A DNA stretch of 57,194 nucleotides, from NCBI GenBank assembly GCA_002369515.1, contig DFFM01000029.1, positions 1 through 57,194 of the forward strand, read 5' to 3'. Origin of the DNA: Prevotella sp. UBA3776. GTDB taxonomy: Bacteria > Bacteroidota > Bacteroidia > Bacteroidales > Bacteroidaceae. The position numbers and the translations under genes are program-made. The notes beneath the pieces were generated by a model, which worked only from the letters and a program-made list of their open reading frames with translations, was not told the origin of the DNA and did not search any database. Positions within the stretch are counted from its first letter, which is position 1. Each line of letters opens with the position of its first letter. Shown here in pieces: positions 35,338 through 44,619 of this stretch.

Positions 35338-38172
35338 ATGAAAGATGAAATATTAAATACGAAAGATGAGTATCTGAAAATGAAAGATGAAAGACAGGAC
35401 ACAGGAAACACTTTCTTTAATCTTTCTTCTTTCATCTTTCCTTTTTTAAAATACACTGCAAACCGTGGGCTGTGCCGCGTGGCACTGCTCACGCTGCTCC
35501 TATTTGCCTTTTTCCGGCAGACAGCAGCCCAGCCTGTTTGTACGGTGACGCGATATAATGAGGATGCGGGCATGTCGCAGTGGCACATCACGCAGATGCT
35601 GCAAGACAAGAACGGCATGATGTGGTTTTCCACTTGGAACGGGCTCGACCGTTTCGACGGCTACGAGTTTGTCAATTTCAAGTCGCATGCCGGCGACGGC
35701 CACAGTATGCCCAACGACCGTATGCGCGACATGCGCATGGACGACGACGGCAGCCTGTGCCTGAAAACCGACACGTCGTGGTATGTGTTTGTCCCGCACG
35801 ACGGCACCTTCCGCAAGGCCGACGCAGCGCGAAACAACCATCTGAATGCCAGCCTGAAGGGGCGCGGCGCGGTGGGCGCCAAGGCGCGCACCGTGGAGCA
35901 TCGCGACGCCAACGGCTACTCGTGGACCATCGATGCCACAGGGCAGTTGTTCTACCAAAAGCAAGGCGTTCCGCCAACGGCCTACGCCATGGAGTATCCG
36001 TTGGCGGACATTAAATTCTTTATGAGCGACCGTCAGCACAACTTGTGGCTCCTCACCGGCAAGGAAGTCTTTAAGCTGAGTTTTGCCGTGCGCCCATCCA
36101 CTCGCTTGCCGATGGACAGCCGCTCGCAGGTGCGCGCCGTCTTCATCGACCGCAAGCAACGTTACTGGGTGGCCACCAAAGACGATGCCCGGCTGCGGCT
36201 CTACGACCGGAACAACCGCCTGCTGGGCTTTGTCGGTCCCGACGGAAGTCTCTCGCAGCATCCTGTAGCTTTCGGTGCCTCGGTCTATTGCATCGCGCAG
36301 ACCCGCGACGGGGCCTTCTGGATGGGCACCAAGCCCGACGGTCTCTTCCGTCTGCAAGAAACGGCACCGCAGCGTTTCGCCGTGGAGCACCTGACCGATG
36401 CCGTGCCCTGCAGCAACATCTACGACCTGAAGGAAGACAAGCAAGGACGGCTTTGGGTGGCTACCATGGACGGCGGAATCAGGTGTGTCAACGATACGCG
36501 ACACCCGACGACATCCCTTGCGTTGCCCGCCGTATTCCACGAAAAACTGTCGGCGGAAGCGAACCCGCAAACCGCTACCCCCCGCCAGATACGCTTTCTG
36601 CACATCACCCGCGAAAACGTGCTGCTGGCCGCCACCACCGAAGGACTGCTGGTAGGACAGATTCCCGCTTCGGGCGACCTGCGGCAAATGCGCTTCAAAC
36701 TGCACCGCAAGGAGGCCGACCGGCCGTCGAGTCTCAGCTGCAATGCTACGATGGACGTGCTCGAGACCCCCGACCACCAACTGTTTGTGAGCACAGAGAG
36801 CGGAGGAGTAAACGAAATCTGCTCCACCGATATCTTGGCCGACCGGCTGGATTTTCGGCACTATAACCAGAAAAACGGGCTGAACTCAGACATTGCCTTA
36901 TCGCTGACATGGCACGACGGCCAGATTGTCATTGTGAGCAGCAACCAGCTCATGACGCTCTGTCCCGGCAGCGATTCGTTTGGTTTCTACAATGCCAGTT
37001 TTTTTCACGAGCCTTTCCAGTTCTCCGAGTGCCATCCACAACAGTTGCCCGACGGCCGGTGGGTGTTTGGACTGATGGACGGAGGCATCAGCCTGTCGCC
37101 CGATTTCTTCCGCAAGAGCAACTATGTGCCCCCTATTGTGCTGACGGGCATTGATACGCCGGGCACCAGCACCACGCTGCGCCCTTCTCCCGACTTGCGC
37201 TCGTTTACTCTGCAGCCCCGCGAGCGCAGCCTGACGGTTTATTTCGCAGCACTCGACTACGAAAATCCCGAAGCCATCAGCTATGCCTACAAACTGGCCG
37301 ATGACTCTGTGTGGAACTATATCGGCCACAACCGTGTGGCCTCGTTTGCCAATCTGAAGCCCGGCAATTACGAGCTGCAGCTCCGCTCCACCAATGCCGA
37401 CGGTGTGTGGGTGGACAACGTTCGGGCGCTCACCATTGTGGTGCGTCCCACCTTTCTGGAAGCCTGGTATGGCCAACTGCTGATGTGGCTGCTGGCCATG
37501 GCTCTTGTCGGTGCGGTGCTTTATACCTATTTTTATGTGAGGCGCATCAAAAGGCAGCAACACGACACCCTCGAGAAATATCTGGCATTGGTTTCTGCCC
37601 AATCAGGCCCCTTCACTGCCCCATCTTCTTCCTCCGACAATGCGCCCCTTTCGGTTGCCGAGGGGACTACAAATACTTCGTACACTGATAATACTGCCGG
37701 GAGAACTATTGAAGCCTCATCGGTGGCAGTAGGAGGAGCCTCTGCGGGGACAACAGGAGAAACTTTCTCTGGCACCGAAGTTGGGCCTTCACTAGCGAGA
37801 ACACAAGTCGGGATTTCGGGGGGAGGCACGCCCTTGAAGCGCGAGGACGAAGCCTTCATGGCACGTGTCATGGCGTTTGTGGAAGCACACATCGGCGATG
37901 CCGACGTGAACATGGGCGACATGGCCGATGCTACTGCCACCAGCCGTTCGGGACTCAACCGCAAAATGAAAACTCTGGTGGGACTCACTCCTGCCGACTT
38001 TCTTCGTGAGGCACGGCTCAAACGGGCAGCACGGCTGTTGCTCGACACCGCCGACCCCGTATCAGACATTGCCTACCGCTGTGGCTTCACCGACCCGAAG
38101 TATTTCGGCAAGTGCTTTAAGACTTCCATGGGTGTTTCTCCCACTGAGTACAGAAGTGGCAGAGAAGGGTGA
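35338..38172 (+). CDS. Membrane-anchored beta-propeller sensor fused directly to an AraC DNA-binding domain
   Basis: About 944 residues from ATG 35338 (Met at 35380 is an alternative). After a helix near 45-65 come two-component-regulator propeller repeats (DKNGMMWFSTWNGLDRFDG, DGAFWMGTKPDGLFRL, DKQGRLWVATMDGGI), a Y_Y_Y domain (YAYKLADDS.WNYIG...YELQLRSTN), a membrane helix (LLMWLLAMALVGAVLYTYFY) and, after a Ser/Thr/Gly-rich linker of about 90 residues, an AraC domain (ATSRSGLNRKMKTLVGLTP; VSDIAYRCGFTDPKYFGKCF). This is the sensor and output of a hybrid two-component system without histidine kinase or receiver. It starts 4 bp after corA and precedes two pectin genes, which are its likely targets. 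Confidence 0.88.
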   Translation: MKDEILNTKDEYLKMKDERQDTGNTFFNLSSFIFPFLKYTANRGLCRVALLTLLLFAFFRQTAAQPVCTVTRYNEDAGMSQWHITQMLQDKNGMMWFSTWNGLDRFDGYEFVNFKSHAGDGHSMPNDRMRDMRMDDDGSLCLKTDTSWYVFVPHDGTFRKADAARNNHLNASLKGRGAVGAKARTVEHRDANGYSWTIDATGQLFYQKQGVPPTAYAMEYPLADIKFFMSDRQHNLWLLTGKEVFKLSFAVRPSTRLPMDSRSQVRAVFIDRKQRYWVATKDDARLRLYDRNNRLLGFVGPDGSLSQHPVAFGASVYCIAQTRDGAFWMGTKPDGLFRLQETAPQRFAVEHLTDAVPCSNIYDLKEDKQGRLWVATMDGGIRCVNDTRHPTTSLALPAVFHEKLSAEANPQTATPRQIRFLHITRENVLLAATTEGLLVGQIPASGDLRQMRFKLHRKEADRPSSLSCNATMDVLETPDHQLFVSTESGGVNEICSTDILADRLDFRHYNQKNGLNSDIALSLTWHDGQIVIVSSNQLMTLCPGSDSFGFYNASFFHEPFQFSECHPQQLPDGRWVFGLMDGGISLSPDFFRKSNYVPPIVLTGIDTPGTSTTLRPSPDLRSFTLQPRERSLTVYFAALDYENPEAISYAYKLADDSVWNYIGHNRVASFANLKPGNYELQLRSTNADGVWVDNVRALTIVVRPTFLEAWYGQLLMWLLAMALVGAVLYTYFYVRRIKRQQHDTLEKYLALVSAQSGPFTAPSSSSDNAPLSVAEGTTNTSYTDNTAGRTIEASSVAVGGASAGTTGETFSGTEVGPSLARTQVGISGGGTPLKREDEAFMARVMAFVEAHIGDADVNMGDMADATATSRSGLNRKMKTLVGLTPADFLREARLKRAARLLLDTADPVSDIAYRCGFTDPKYFGKCFKTSMGVSPTEYRSGREG

Positions 38173-38233
38173 TTTTTGCAGCAAAAAGCTTCTTTGGCAC
38201 TTTTTTACCCCCATACCGACACTTTTTTCACCC

Positions 38234-38305
38234 GTTTCTTTAGGTTTTTAGTAGTACTTTTGCAGCAGAATTTGCAAAAAAGTATTATTAAAAACCTAAA
38301 GAAAC
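38234..38305. repeat. 17-bp inverted repeats bracketing a promoter
   Basis: GTTTCTTTAGGTTTTTA (38234-38250) and its exact complement TAAAAACCTAAAGAAAC (38289-38305) flank a 38-bp segment that carries the -7 box TACTTTTG. The inner sequence continues the symmetry (TACTTTTGCA against TGCAAAAAAGTA). The left arm is upstream of the predicted transcription start, so the dyad acts as DNA, not RNA. Confidence 0.9.
38255..38262 (+). promoter_or_regulatory. Promoter -7 box of the pectin esterase genes
   Basis: TACTTTTG inside the inverted repeat element, 50 nt before the ATG at 38313. Confidence 0.7.
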
Positions 38306-38312
38306 AACTACG

Positions 38313-40208
38313 ATGAAACGATTTACTTTATTTTGTTTGCTTGCCTTGATGATGGGCTGCTTCGGCTTAAGCATTCAAGCACAGACCGTCCATACGCTGG
38401 GCGATTCCACCATGGCAAATTACGAAGAGGATGCCACCGTCACCCGTGGATGGGGCATGTATTTTGGTAACTTTCTCACGGATGGCTGGAGCTCTATCAA
38501 TTATGCCCTCGGCGGACGAGACACCTACGGCGGCTACAACGAACTCTGGCAGAAAGCCAAGAAACAGGTGAAAGCCGGCGACTACGTCATCATCTCCTTT
38601 GCCCACAACGACGAGAAAAACGATGGCATGGACGGACGGCAACTGAAAGCCTACTACGAAAGCATCGGCGACCAGAATGCAGCAAATGCCGTTGATTTGC
38701 GCGGCAGCATCCCCTCTACCACCTACAAGGAGAACCTTGGCAAAATTGTTGACGAGGCTCGTGAGCTGGGTGCCATACCTATTATATGTTCACCCGTGTG
38801 CCGCAGCTATTTCAGTGGCTCCACCATCTCACGCAAAGGCCGTCATGACCTGGGCGAAGGCTACAAGGTGCTCACAGAAAATGGTCCTGTCGAGGGCCCG
38901 AAACTTCCGGCCGACGATCACACCATGGACTATGCCTGGCATTCAGAGCAGCTGGCCAAGGAGAAGGGCGTCAGTTTTATCGACCTGACCAATGCCACCG
39001 CCAAACTCTATCTGAGCTACGGCACCCGCAGCAAGTGCGAGGAAACGCTCTTCGACGGCACGGGCTCTACCCACTTCAACACGATGGGCGCCCTGTTGGT
39101 GGCCCGCGAGTGTGCCCGACTGATGAAAGAGCAGGGCATTCTGGCCGACAATATCACCATTCCCACCGAACTCACCGTCAGCCCCACCTCTGCCGACTTG
39201 GGCGAAGCCTACAAAGGACAGACGCTCGTCAAGGAACTGACCATCAACGCCTTCAGCATGACTCCCGCTGAGGGTAGCGTCGTGGTGACCGCCAGCGACG
39301 GCATTTTGCTCTCACTCAACAAGTCGGACTGGGCCTCGCAGCTGACCATCGACTACAAGGAAGGCACGCTCGTCAAGACCTTCTATGCCCAGCTGTCGCT
39401 CACCCAGGATGGCGAGAACGCTGGCACTGTCAGCGTGAGCCAGGGTGAAAGCACCGTTGAAGTGGCCCTCACGGCCACGGCCATTATCTTAGAGGGCGGA
39501 GCCGAGATGAACGCCTACTGGCGACTGGAGAGCAACGACAACTGCGAGCTGACCGGCATGGCCAACGTCGTGCCTCAGACCTTTCAGGGCATGTATGTGC
39601 AACGGTACTCCAACCCCAACAAAGCCTCGGAGTGGCCCGAGTGGACAGGCTTTGATGCTTCGCGCAAAATGCAGCGCGACCTGTTGACGGGCGACAAGTG
39701 GCCCGCCGACGAAATAGACGACAACCCCGAACGTTACATTCAATGGGGCGTCAAGCCCGTTGAGGGAACCGAACTGAAGATTGACCTCATTTCGCTCTTT
39801 GTTTCTGGCTGCGGCGGCAACGGCATGTGCTGCCACATCTATTACAGCATCGACGATTTCGCCACCCGCACCACCATTTTCGAAATGAAGAAAATGCCTG
39901 CCAACAATCCGAAGTATGTCGAGGCCAAGCCCGTGCTCACCGTGGGCGAAGGACAGCAGTTGCTAATACGTGTTTATCCCTGGTACAACGGCACGGCCGA
40001 GGGAAAGACCATCTGCCTCTCCGATCTCACCATCCACGGCATGGTTGTCAGCACCTCTACGGGCATCAACAATATTCAACACCCGTCAACCAGCAGTCTG
40101 CAGCCAAAATCTTTTTTTACCGCTGACGGGCGGCAGTTGGCGCAAATGCAGCGTGGTCTGAACCTGGTGCGCTTGGATGACGGAACCGTCATGAAACTGA
40201 TTAAATAA
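38313..40208 (+). CDS. Secreted SGNH/GDSL esterase, rhamnogalacturonan-acetylesterase-like, with C-terminal domains
   Basis: 631 residues, signal peptide about 1-24. The SGNH block is at the N-terminus: GDSTM (D31-S32 with nucleophile S32), GGRDTYGGY, ISFAHND (block III) and STHFNTMG with H254. The usual Asp three residues before the His is not at its standard place (G251-S-T-H); an Asp occurs at 248. About 290-395 is an Ig-like domain, 400-590 a beta-sandwich that may bind carbohydrate, and the tail (FFTADGRQLAQMQRGLNLVRLDDG) resembles sorting-type C-termini of Prevotella. It probably deacetylates pectin ahead of the CE8 enzyme encoded next. Confidence 0.8.
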   Translation: MKRFTLFCLLALMMGCFGLSIQAQTVHTLGDSTMANYEEDATVTRGWGMYFGNFLTDGWSSINYALGGRDTYGGYNELWQKAKKQVKAGDYVIISFAHNDEKNDGMDGRQLKAYYESIGDQNAANAVDLRGSIPSTTYKENLGKIVDEARELGAIPIICSPVCRSYFSGSTISRKGRHDLGEGYKVLTENGPVEGPKLPADDHTMDYAWHSEQLAKEKGVSFIDLTNATAKLYLSYGTRSKCEETLFDGTGSTHFNTMGALLVARECARLMKEQGILADNITIPTELTVSPTSADLGEAYKGQTLVKELTINAFSMTPAEGSVVVTASDGILLSLNKSDWASQLTIDYKEGTLVKTFYAQLSLTQDGENAGTVSVSQGESTVEVALTATAIILEGGAEMNAYWRLESNDNCELTGMANVVPQTFQGMYVQRYSNPNKASEWPEWTGFDASRKMQRDLLTGDKWPADEIDDNPERYIQWGVKPVEGTELKIDLISLFVSGCGGNGMCCHIYYSIDDFATRTTIFEMKKMPANNPKYVEAKPVLTVGEGQQLLIRVYPWYNGTAEGKTICLSDLTIHGMVVSTSTGINNIQHPSTSSLQPKSFFTADGRQLAQMQRGLNLVRLDDGTVMKLIK

Positions 40209-40311
40209 CCGTAGTTACGGGAAAAATTAAAGAAAAGGAACAAGGCTGAAAGAATTATTCTCAGGCTCCCGCAAAATGTATCAAAACAAATAATCAAATA
40301 CTAACCTGACA

Positions 40312-43300
40312 ATGCAAAACAAATCATTTTTCAACCGATGGCTGGTGGCTCTGCTGGCTCTGCTGGCCCTGCAGCCCATGGCAGCCGTGGCCCAGAGCGT
40401 GAAACTGGCCCAATGGACGTTCGATACGGGCTATACTGTAGCGGGCAATGTATATACACCCAACACCGACGAGTGGGCCCAAGTAGGATGGAACGGATTC
40501 AGTACGCTTCCCCAAATCCTTCCTGACGAGTGCGCAGGCACCGCCACCGACTATTATGTTTCGGCGAAAGGCACTCGCTATTGGGGCATCATGAACAACA
40601 ATGGCGACAGGATTCTTTCGCTCTATCAAGACCAGGATCCCAACAACATCAGCGACTACACCGATGGTGAACAACACAACCAGTATTTCGAGATTGTGTT
40701 TCCCACCAAAGGCTACAAGAACGTACAGTTCACCTTCTCTTTCACCTGTGGTGACAATACGGTGCGCGCCATGGAAATGGTGGTCAGCACCGACGGCGGC
40801 CAAACCTGGTTTGACGCCGGAAGCTACGAAGGAGCTGCCAACTGGTGGATTTACAAGACCCACACGGTCAGCCTCTCGGCCAACAACAAAGACAGGGTGA
40901 CGGTGAGGCTCATTTCACCCAACGGAGCCACTGCCCAATGGCGCATGAACGAAATCAGCATCAGCGGCGAAGCCTCCGGTGAGGCGCAGACGGTCAGCCA
41001 AAAAGACTTTACCCTCAGCTGGCCCCTCGGCAAGGGTACCGACGACAACCTGACAGCCGAGGTGAAGACCGAAGGCCTCTTCAAGGTGGCCGCCATGGAC
41101 TACGGCCAGCTGACGGTTTCGACGCAGCGCGCCGCCGGCACCGCCCAGGAGACGCTCTACAAACCGTCGAACAACAACGCCGCCATCAACGAGGACGACG
41201 TGCTCACGTTCACCATGATTCCCAAGAAAGGACTTTCGTTCAGCCCTAAGACATTCTCGTTCAATGCCAGCCGCTGGGGCACTGGCGGCGGTATGTTCGA
41301 CGTCACCGCCATAGCCCAGGGCAAAGAGACCACCCTGGCTGAGAGCGTTCTGCCAGTCTCCGGAAACGACGGCGAATACACCACCTGCACCTACGACCTC
41401 TCTGGCCTGCAGACCGACGAGTCTGGACTCGTGCTGAAAATCAAGGTCTATAGACTGGCCAACAATAAGGAGTATGGCTTTGGCAGCGTGGTGGTCAGCG
41501 GCGATGTGACGGGCAGAGTCGAGGCCGTTCCTTCCTACACGATGAGCGTGAAGCTGGGCACACCGGGTGCCGGAACCGTATCGAGCAACCCCGCCGGTGG
41601 CGAGTTTGACGAGGGCACCGAGATCACCGTCAGTGCCACCGACAACTTTGGCTATCACTTCGCCGAATGGGTGGATGCCGAAGGCAACACCGTCTCCACC
41701 GAGCGCACCTATAAGTTTGAGATTAGCCAGAACACCGAGCTCACCGCCACCTACACCCAGAACAATGTGTATGCACTGAACGTGACGCTCGAGGGCGGTG
41801 CCAACGCCAACCTGGTGCAGTTCCTTCCCGAGGGCAACGTGGTGGATGGCATCCACTACTACGAAGAAGGCACCGAAGTGAAGCTGACCGCCCTGAACAA
41901 CCGCATCCTCACCTTCACCGGCTGGGACGGCGATGCCACGGGCACACAGTCGAGCACCGACCTGACCATTGACGGCGAGAAGAACGTGACGGCCACCTTC
42001 TCTGCCACCGACTTTATTGTGGGTTGGGACTTCTACACCGATGCCCCCAAGCAAGACCGTGCTGCCGACTATAAGGCCGACACCGAGAACGCCGGTCTCT
42101 TGCAGTTGCGTAAGGCCGACGGTACCAGCAGCACCTGGCTGGCCAACGGCGTGGCCGCCGGAAAGACGAATGGCAAGTATGGCATCCGCGTGTGGAAACC
42201 CATTGCCGAGAAATGGTATTTCCAGCTGCAGTTCTCGTCGAAGGGCTACCAGAACCTGAAACTGTCGGCCTCGGTGGGCGACGATTACAACGCCTACGGT
42301 GTGATGTATGCTCAGTACAGCACCGACGGCGAAACGTTCACCACCTTCGGCACCTACCATCTGCCTAACCGTGGGTGGGACTCGCAGGAGTTCGACCTTC
42401 CTGGCGATGCCGCCAATCAGGACCGCGTGTATATACGCTTCATGCCCGACTACGAGTCTGAGCTGGTGGGCGTCATCGATTCGCGCGACGGCACGTCGCT
42501 GGCCGAAGTGTTTGTGCTGGGCGACTCGGCTGGCGCTGCCGACGAAGTGGCCACGCTCGTGTCGAGCACCCCTGCCGACGGCGACGGCGACGTGACGGCT
42601 AACGGCAACATCATATTGACCTTCGACAACAAGGTGAAGGTGGGCGAGGGCAAGGCCACGCTCAACGGCGAGGAGATTGCCCCCATCGTGAGCGGCAAGA
42701 CCGCCATCTTCGGCTACAGCGGACTGAAATATAACACTACCTACACCTTCATGATGCCCGAGGGCGTACTGCTGAGCCGCAGCGGCAATGCCGTGGCTGC
42801 CGTAGAAATAAGCTTCACCACCATGGAGCGCCAGCAGCCCGACGCCCGTCTCTACGATGCCATCGTGGCACAGGACGGCAGCGGCGACTACACCACCGTG
42901 CAGGCCGCCATCGACGCAGCCCCCGAGGGACGTGTCAAGCCGTGGCTCATTCTCATCAAGAACGGACGCTACAACGAGCACGTGGACGTGCCGGCTGCCA
43001 AAACCTCGCTCCATTTCATCGGACAGGAGCGCAACAAGGTGGTCATCTACGACAACCGCCTCTCTGGCGGCGAAAATGCCTACACCGTTGACCCCGGAGC
43101 CACCGTCGTGGTGAAGGGCAACGACACCTTCTTCGAGAGCCTCACCATAGAGAACAGCTACGGCTACGAGAAACTGGCAGGTCCGCAGGCGCTGGCCCTG
43201 AACACCGTGGGCGACCGCATAGCCCTGAACAACGTGGCACTGCTCTCCTATCAGGACACCTGGATCACCACCAGCAAACAGCAGAACCGTCACTACATCA

Positions 43301-44190
43301 AGAACTCGCTCATCGAGGGAGCCGTTGACTTCATCTACAACGGTGGCGATGTTTATTTCGACGGCGACACCCTGCAGATCAACCGCCAGTCGGGAGGTTA
43401 CATCGTGGCTCCCAACCACACGGCAGACACCAAGTGGGGCTACGTGTTCCAAAACAATGTCATTCGTCCGCGGCCGGGCATCAACGTCACCGACGTATGG
43501 CTGGGCCGCCCCTGGCACAACCAGCCCAAGACCGTGTTTATCAACACCAAGACCTACATCAACATTCCCGCCAAGGGATGGTATAACACCATGGGCGGAC
43601 TGCCCGAGCTCTGGGCCGACTACAACACCGTGGATGCCAACGGCAACCCCGTAGATCTGAGCCAGCGCGAGTCGTACTACTACTATATCGACCGTAACAC
43701 AGGCGAGAAGGTAGAAAAGTCGGGCGTGAAAAACTTCCTGACCGCCGACGAGGCTGCCCAATACACATTGAAGAACGTCATGAGCGGCAGCGACAACTGG
43801 CAGCCCGACCAGCTCTGCGAGCCCGTGGATGCTCCGCAGCCCATGCAGGACGGCAGCACACTTTCCTGGCAGCCTGTTCCCTACGCCATTTGCTACGTGG
43901 TGTCGCAGGGCGACGAGATTCTGAGCATACAGACCGAAACCACCTACGAGATGGCCGCCGGGGCCCGTGCGTCGAGCCCTGACGCCGAAGCCATCAAGGT
44001 GCAGGCCGTCAACGAGCAGGGCGGACTGAGCAAGGCCGCTACGGCCAGCAATGCCACGGCCATTGTCACCCTTTCGGCCGCCCGCCAGCAGGCAGCAGAC
44101 CATGCCACCTACAACCTGGCCGGACAGCGTGTAGATGACAGCTTTCGCGGTGTGGTGATTGCCGACGGAAAGAAATTCATCAGGAAATGA
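40312..44190 (+). CDS. Large secreted CE8 pectin methylesterase with accessory domains
   Basis: 1292 residues with signal peptide (1-28). Order: two jelly-roll-like domains (about 30-220 and 225-410), a Gly/Thr-rich 'bacterial repeat' pair (about 405-570: YTMSVKLGTPGAGTVSSNP, GYHFAEWVD, FTGWDGDATG), another jelly-roll (570-745), an SbsA-type Ig-like domain (about 750-840), the CE8 beta-helix (about 850-1140) and a fibronectin-like end. Catalytic signatures are SYQDTW (D982), AVDFIYNGG (D1006) and LGRPW (R1066). It removes methyl esters from homogalacturonan. The tail YNLAGQRVDDSFRGVVIADGKKFIRK (split here for reading) is a common Prevotella secretion-type C-terminus. No promoter box lies in the 103-bp gap, so it is co-transcribed with the esterase. 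Confidence 0.9.
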   Translation: MQNKSFFNRWLVALLALLALQPMAAVAQSVKLAQWTFDTGYTVAGNVYTPNTDEWAQVGWNGFSTLPQILPDECAGTATDYYVSAKGTRYWGIMNNNGDRILSLYQDQDPNNISDYTDGEQHNQYFEIVFPTKGYKNVQFTFSFTCGDNTVRAMEMVVSTDGGQTWFDAGSYEGAANWWIYKTHTVSLSANNKDRVTVRLISPNGATAQWRMNEISISGEASGEAQTVSQKDFTLSWPLGKGTDDNLTAEVKTEGLFKVAAMDYGQLTVSTQRAAGTAQETLYKPSNNNAAINEDDVLTFTMIPKKGLSFSPKTFSFNASRWGTGGGMFDVTAIAQGKETTLAESVLPVSGNDGEYTTCTYDLSGLQTDESGLVLKIKVYRLANNKEYGFGSVVVSGDVTGRVEAVPSYTMSVKLGTPGAGTVSSNPAGGEFDEGTEITVSATDNFGYHFAEWVDAEGNTVSTERTYKFEISQNTELTATYTQNNVYALNVTLEGGANANLVQFLPEGNVVDGIHYYEEGTEVKLTALNNRILTFTGWDGDATGTQSSTDLTIDGEKNVTATFSATDFIVGWDFYTDAPKQDRAADYKADTENAGLLQLRKADGTSSTWLANGVAAGKTNGKYGIRVWKPIAEKWYFQLQFSSKGYQNLKLSASVGDDYNAYGVMYAQYSTDGETFTTFGTYHLPNRGWDSQEFDLPGDAANQDRVYIRFMPDYESELVGVIDSRDGTSLAEVFVLGDSAGAADEVATLVSSTPADGDGDVTANGNIILTFDNKVKVGEGKATLNGEEIAPIVSGKTAIFGYSGLKYNTTYTFMMPEGVLLSRSGNAVAAVEISFTTMERQQPDARLYDAIVAQDGSGDYTTVQAAIDAAPEGRVKPWLILIKNGRYNEHVDVPAAKTSLHFIGQERNKVVIYDNRLSGGENAYTVDPGATVVVKGNDTFFESLTIENSYGYEKLAGPQALALNTVGDRIALNNVALLSYQDTWITTSKQQNRHYIKNSLIEGAVDFIYNGGDVYFDGDTLQINRQSGGYIVAPNHTADTKWGYVFQNNVIRPRPGINVTDVWLGRPWHNQPKTVFINTKTYINIPAKGWYNTMGGLPELWADYNTVDANGNPVDLSQRESYYYYIDRNTGEKVEKSGVKNFLTADEAAQYTLKNVMSGSDNWQPDQLCEPVDAPQPMQDGSTLSWQPVPYAICYVVSQGDEILSIQTETTYEMAAGARASSPDAEAIKVQAVNEQGGLSKAATASNATAIVTLSAARQQAADHATYNLAGQRVDDSFRGVVIADGKKFIRK

Positions 44191-44251
44191 GGTGATTCAT
44201 CAGGAGATGAGGTGCCCAGCCCTATGAATTGACCCCGTATTCCCCCAATGA

Positions 44252-44359
44252 ATTGTAGGGAATCTAGCTTGTCTAATTCCCATGGCACGCCAGTGCCAAT
44301 CTCATCGCGCATTCGGCGCTTCGCACCGACGGAATTAGACAAGCTAAATTCCCTACAAT
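44252..44359. repeat. 29-bp inverted repeat downstream of the CE8 gene
   Basis: Arms 44252-44280 (ATTGTAGGGAATCTAGC...) and 44331-44359 (...GCTAAATTCCCTACAAT) are complementary with one mismatch. The 50-nt loop holds a second hairpin TGGCAC-GCCA-GTGCCA (44283-44298). A further TATTCCCTACAA follows at about 44373. Confidence 0.85.
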
Positions 44360-44540
44360 GCGCTGGATTATTATTCCCTACAAAAGCCCCTCTAGTAAGA
44401 GTTTGACTTTTTTCTGACAAAAGTTTGCGGCAGTTTTTGTCCGTTCTAGCGCAGAAAAGCGTCGTTTAGCATTTTTGGAGTCTATTTCCGGGTGCACAAA
44501 AGCAAGAAATGTGTGCAATTGTCGGCGGTAAGAGAATCTG

Positions 44541-44577
44541 AACCTGCACAAAACATCGATTTTGTGCAGGTTTTTGT
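44541..44577 (+). terminator. Strong intrinsic-terminator hairpin
   Basis: AACCTGCACAAAA (44541-44553) and TTTTGTGCAGGTT (44560-44572) form a perfect 13-bp stem with a 6-nt loop, followed by TTTGTTT. It lies 350 bp beyond the CE8 stop, so it ends either that transcript or an unrecognised small RNA. Confidence 0.85.
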
Positions 44578-44619
44578 TTGCGCAGAAGCCGACTTTCTTC
44601 CATTTTTGCTTAGTCAGAA

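Noticed and set aside
38234..38305. Transcribed RNA hairpin or intrinsic terminator
   Set aside because: The left arm lies upstream of the promoter box, so both arms would not be in the mRNA of the downstream gene.
40915..44103. 1062-codon minus-strand frame antisense to the CE8 gene
   Set aside because: A shadow of a highly biased coding strand with no domain on the antisense side.
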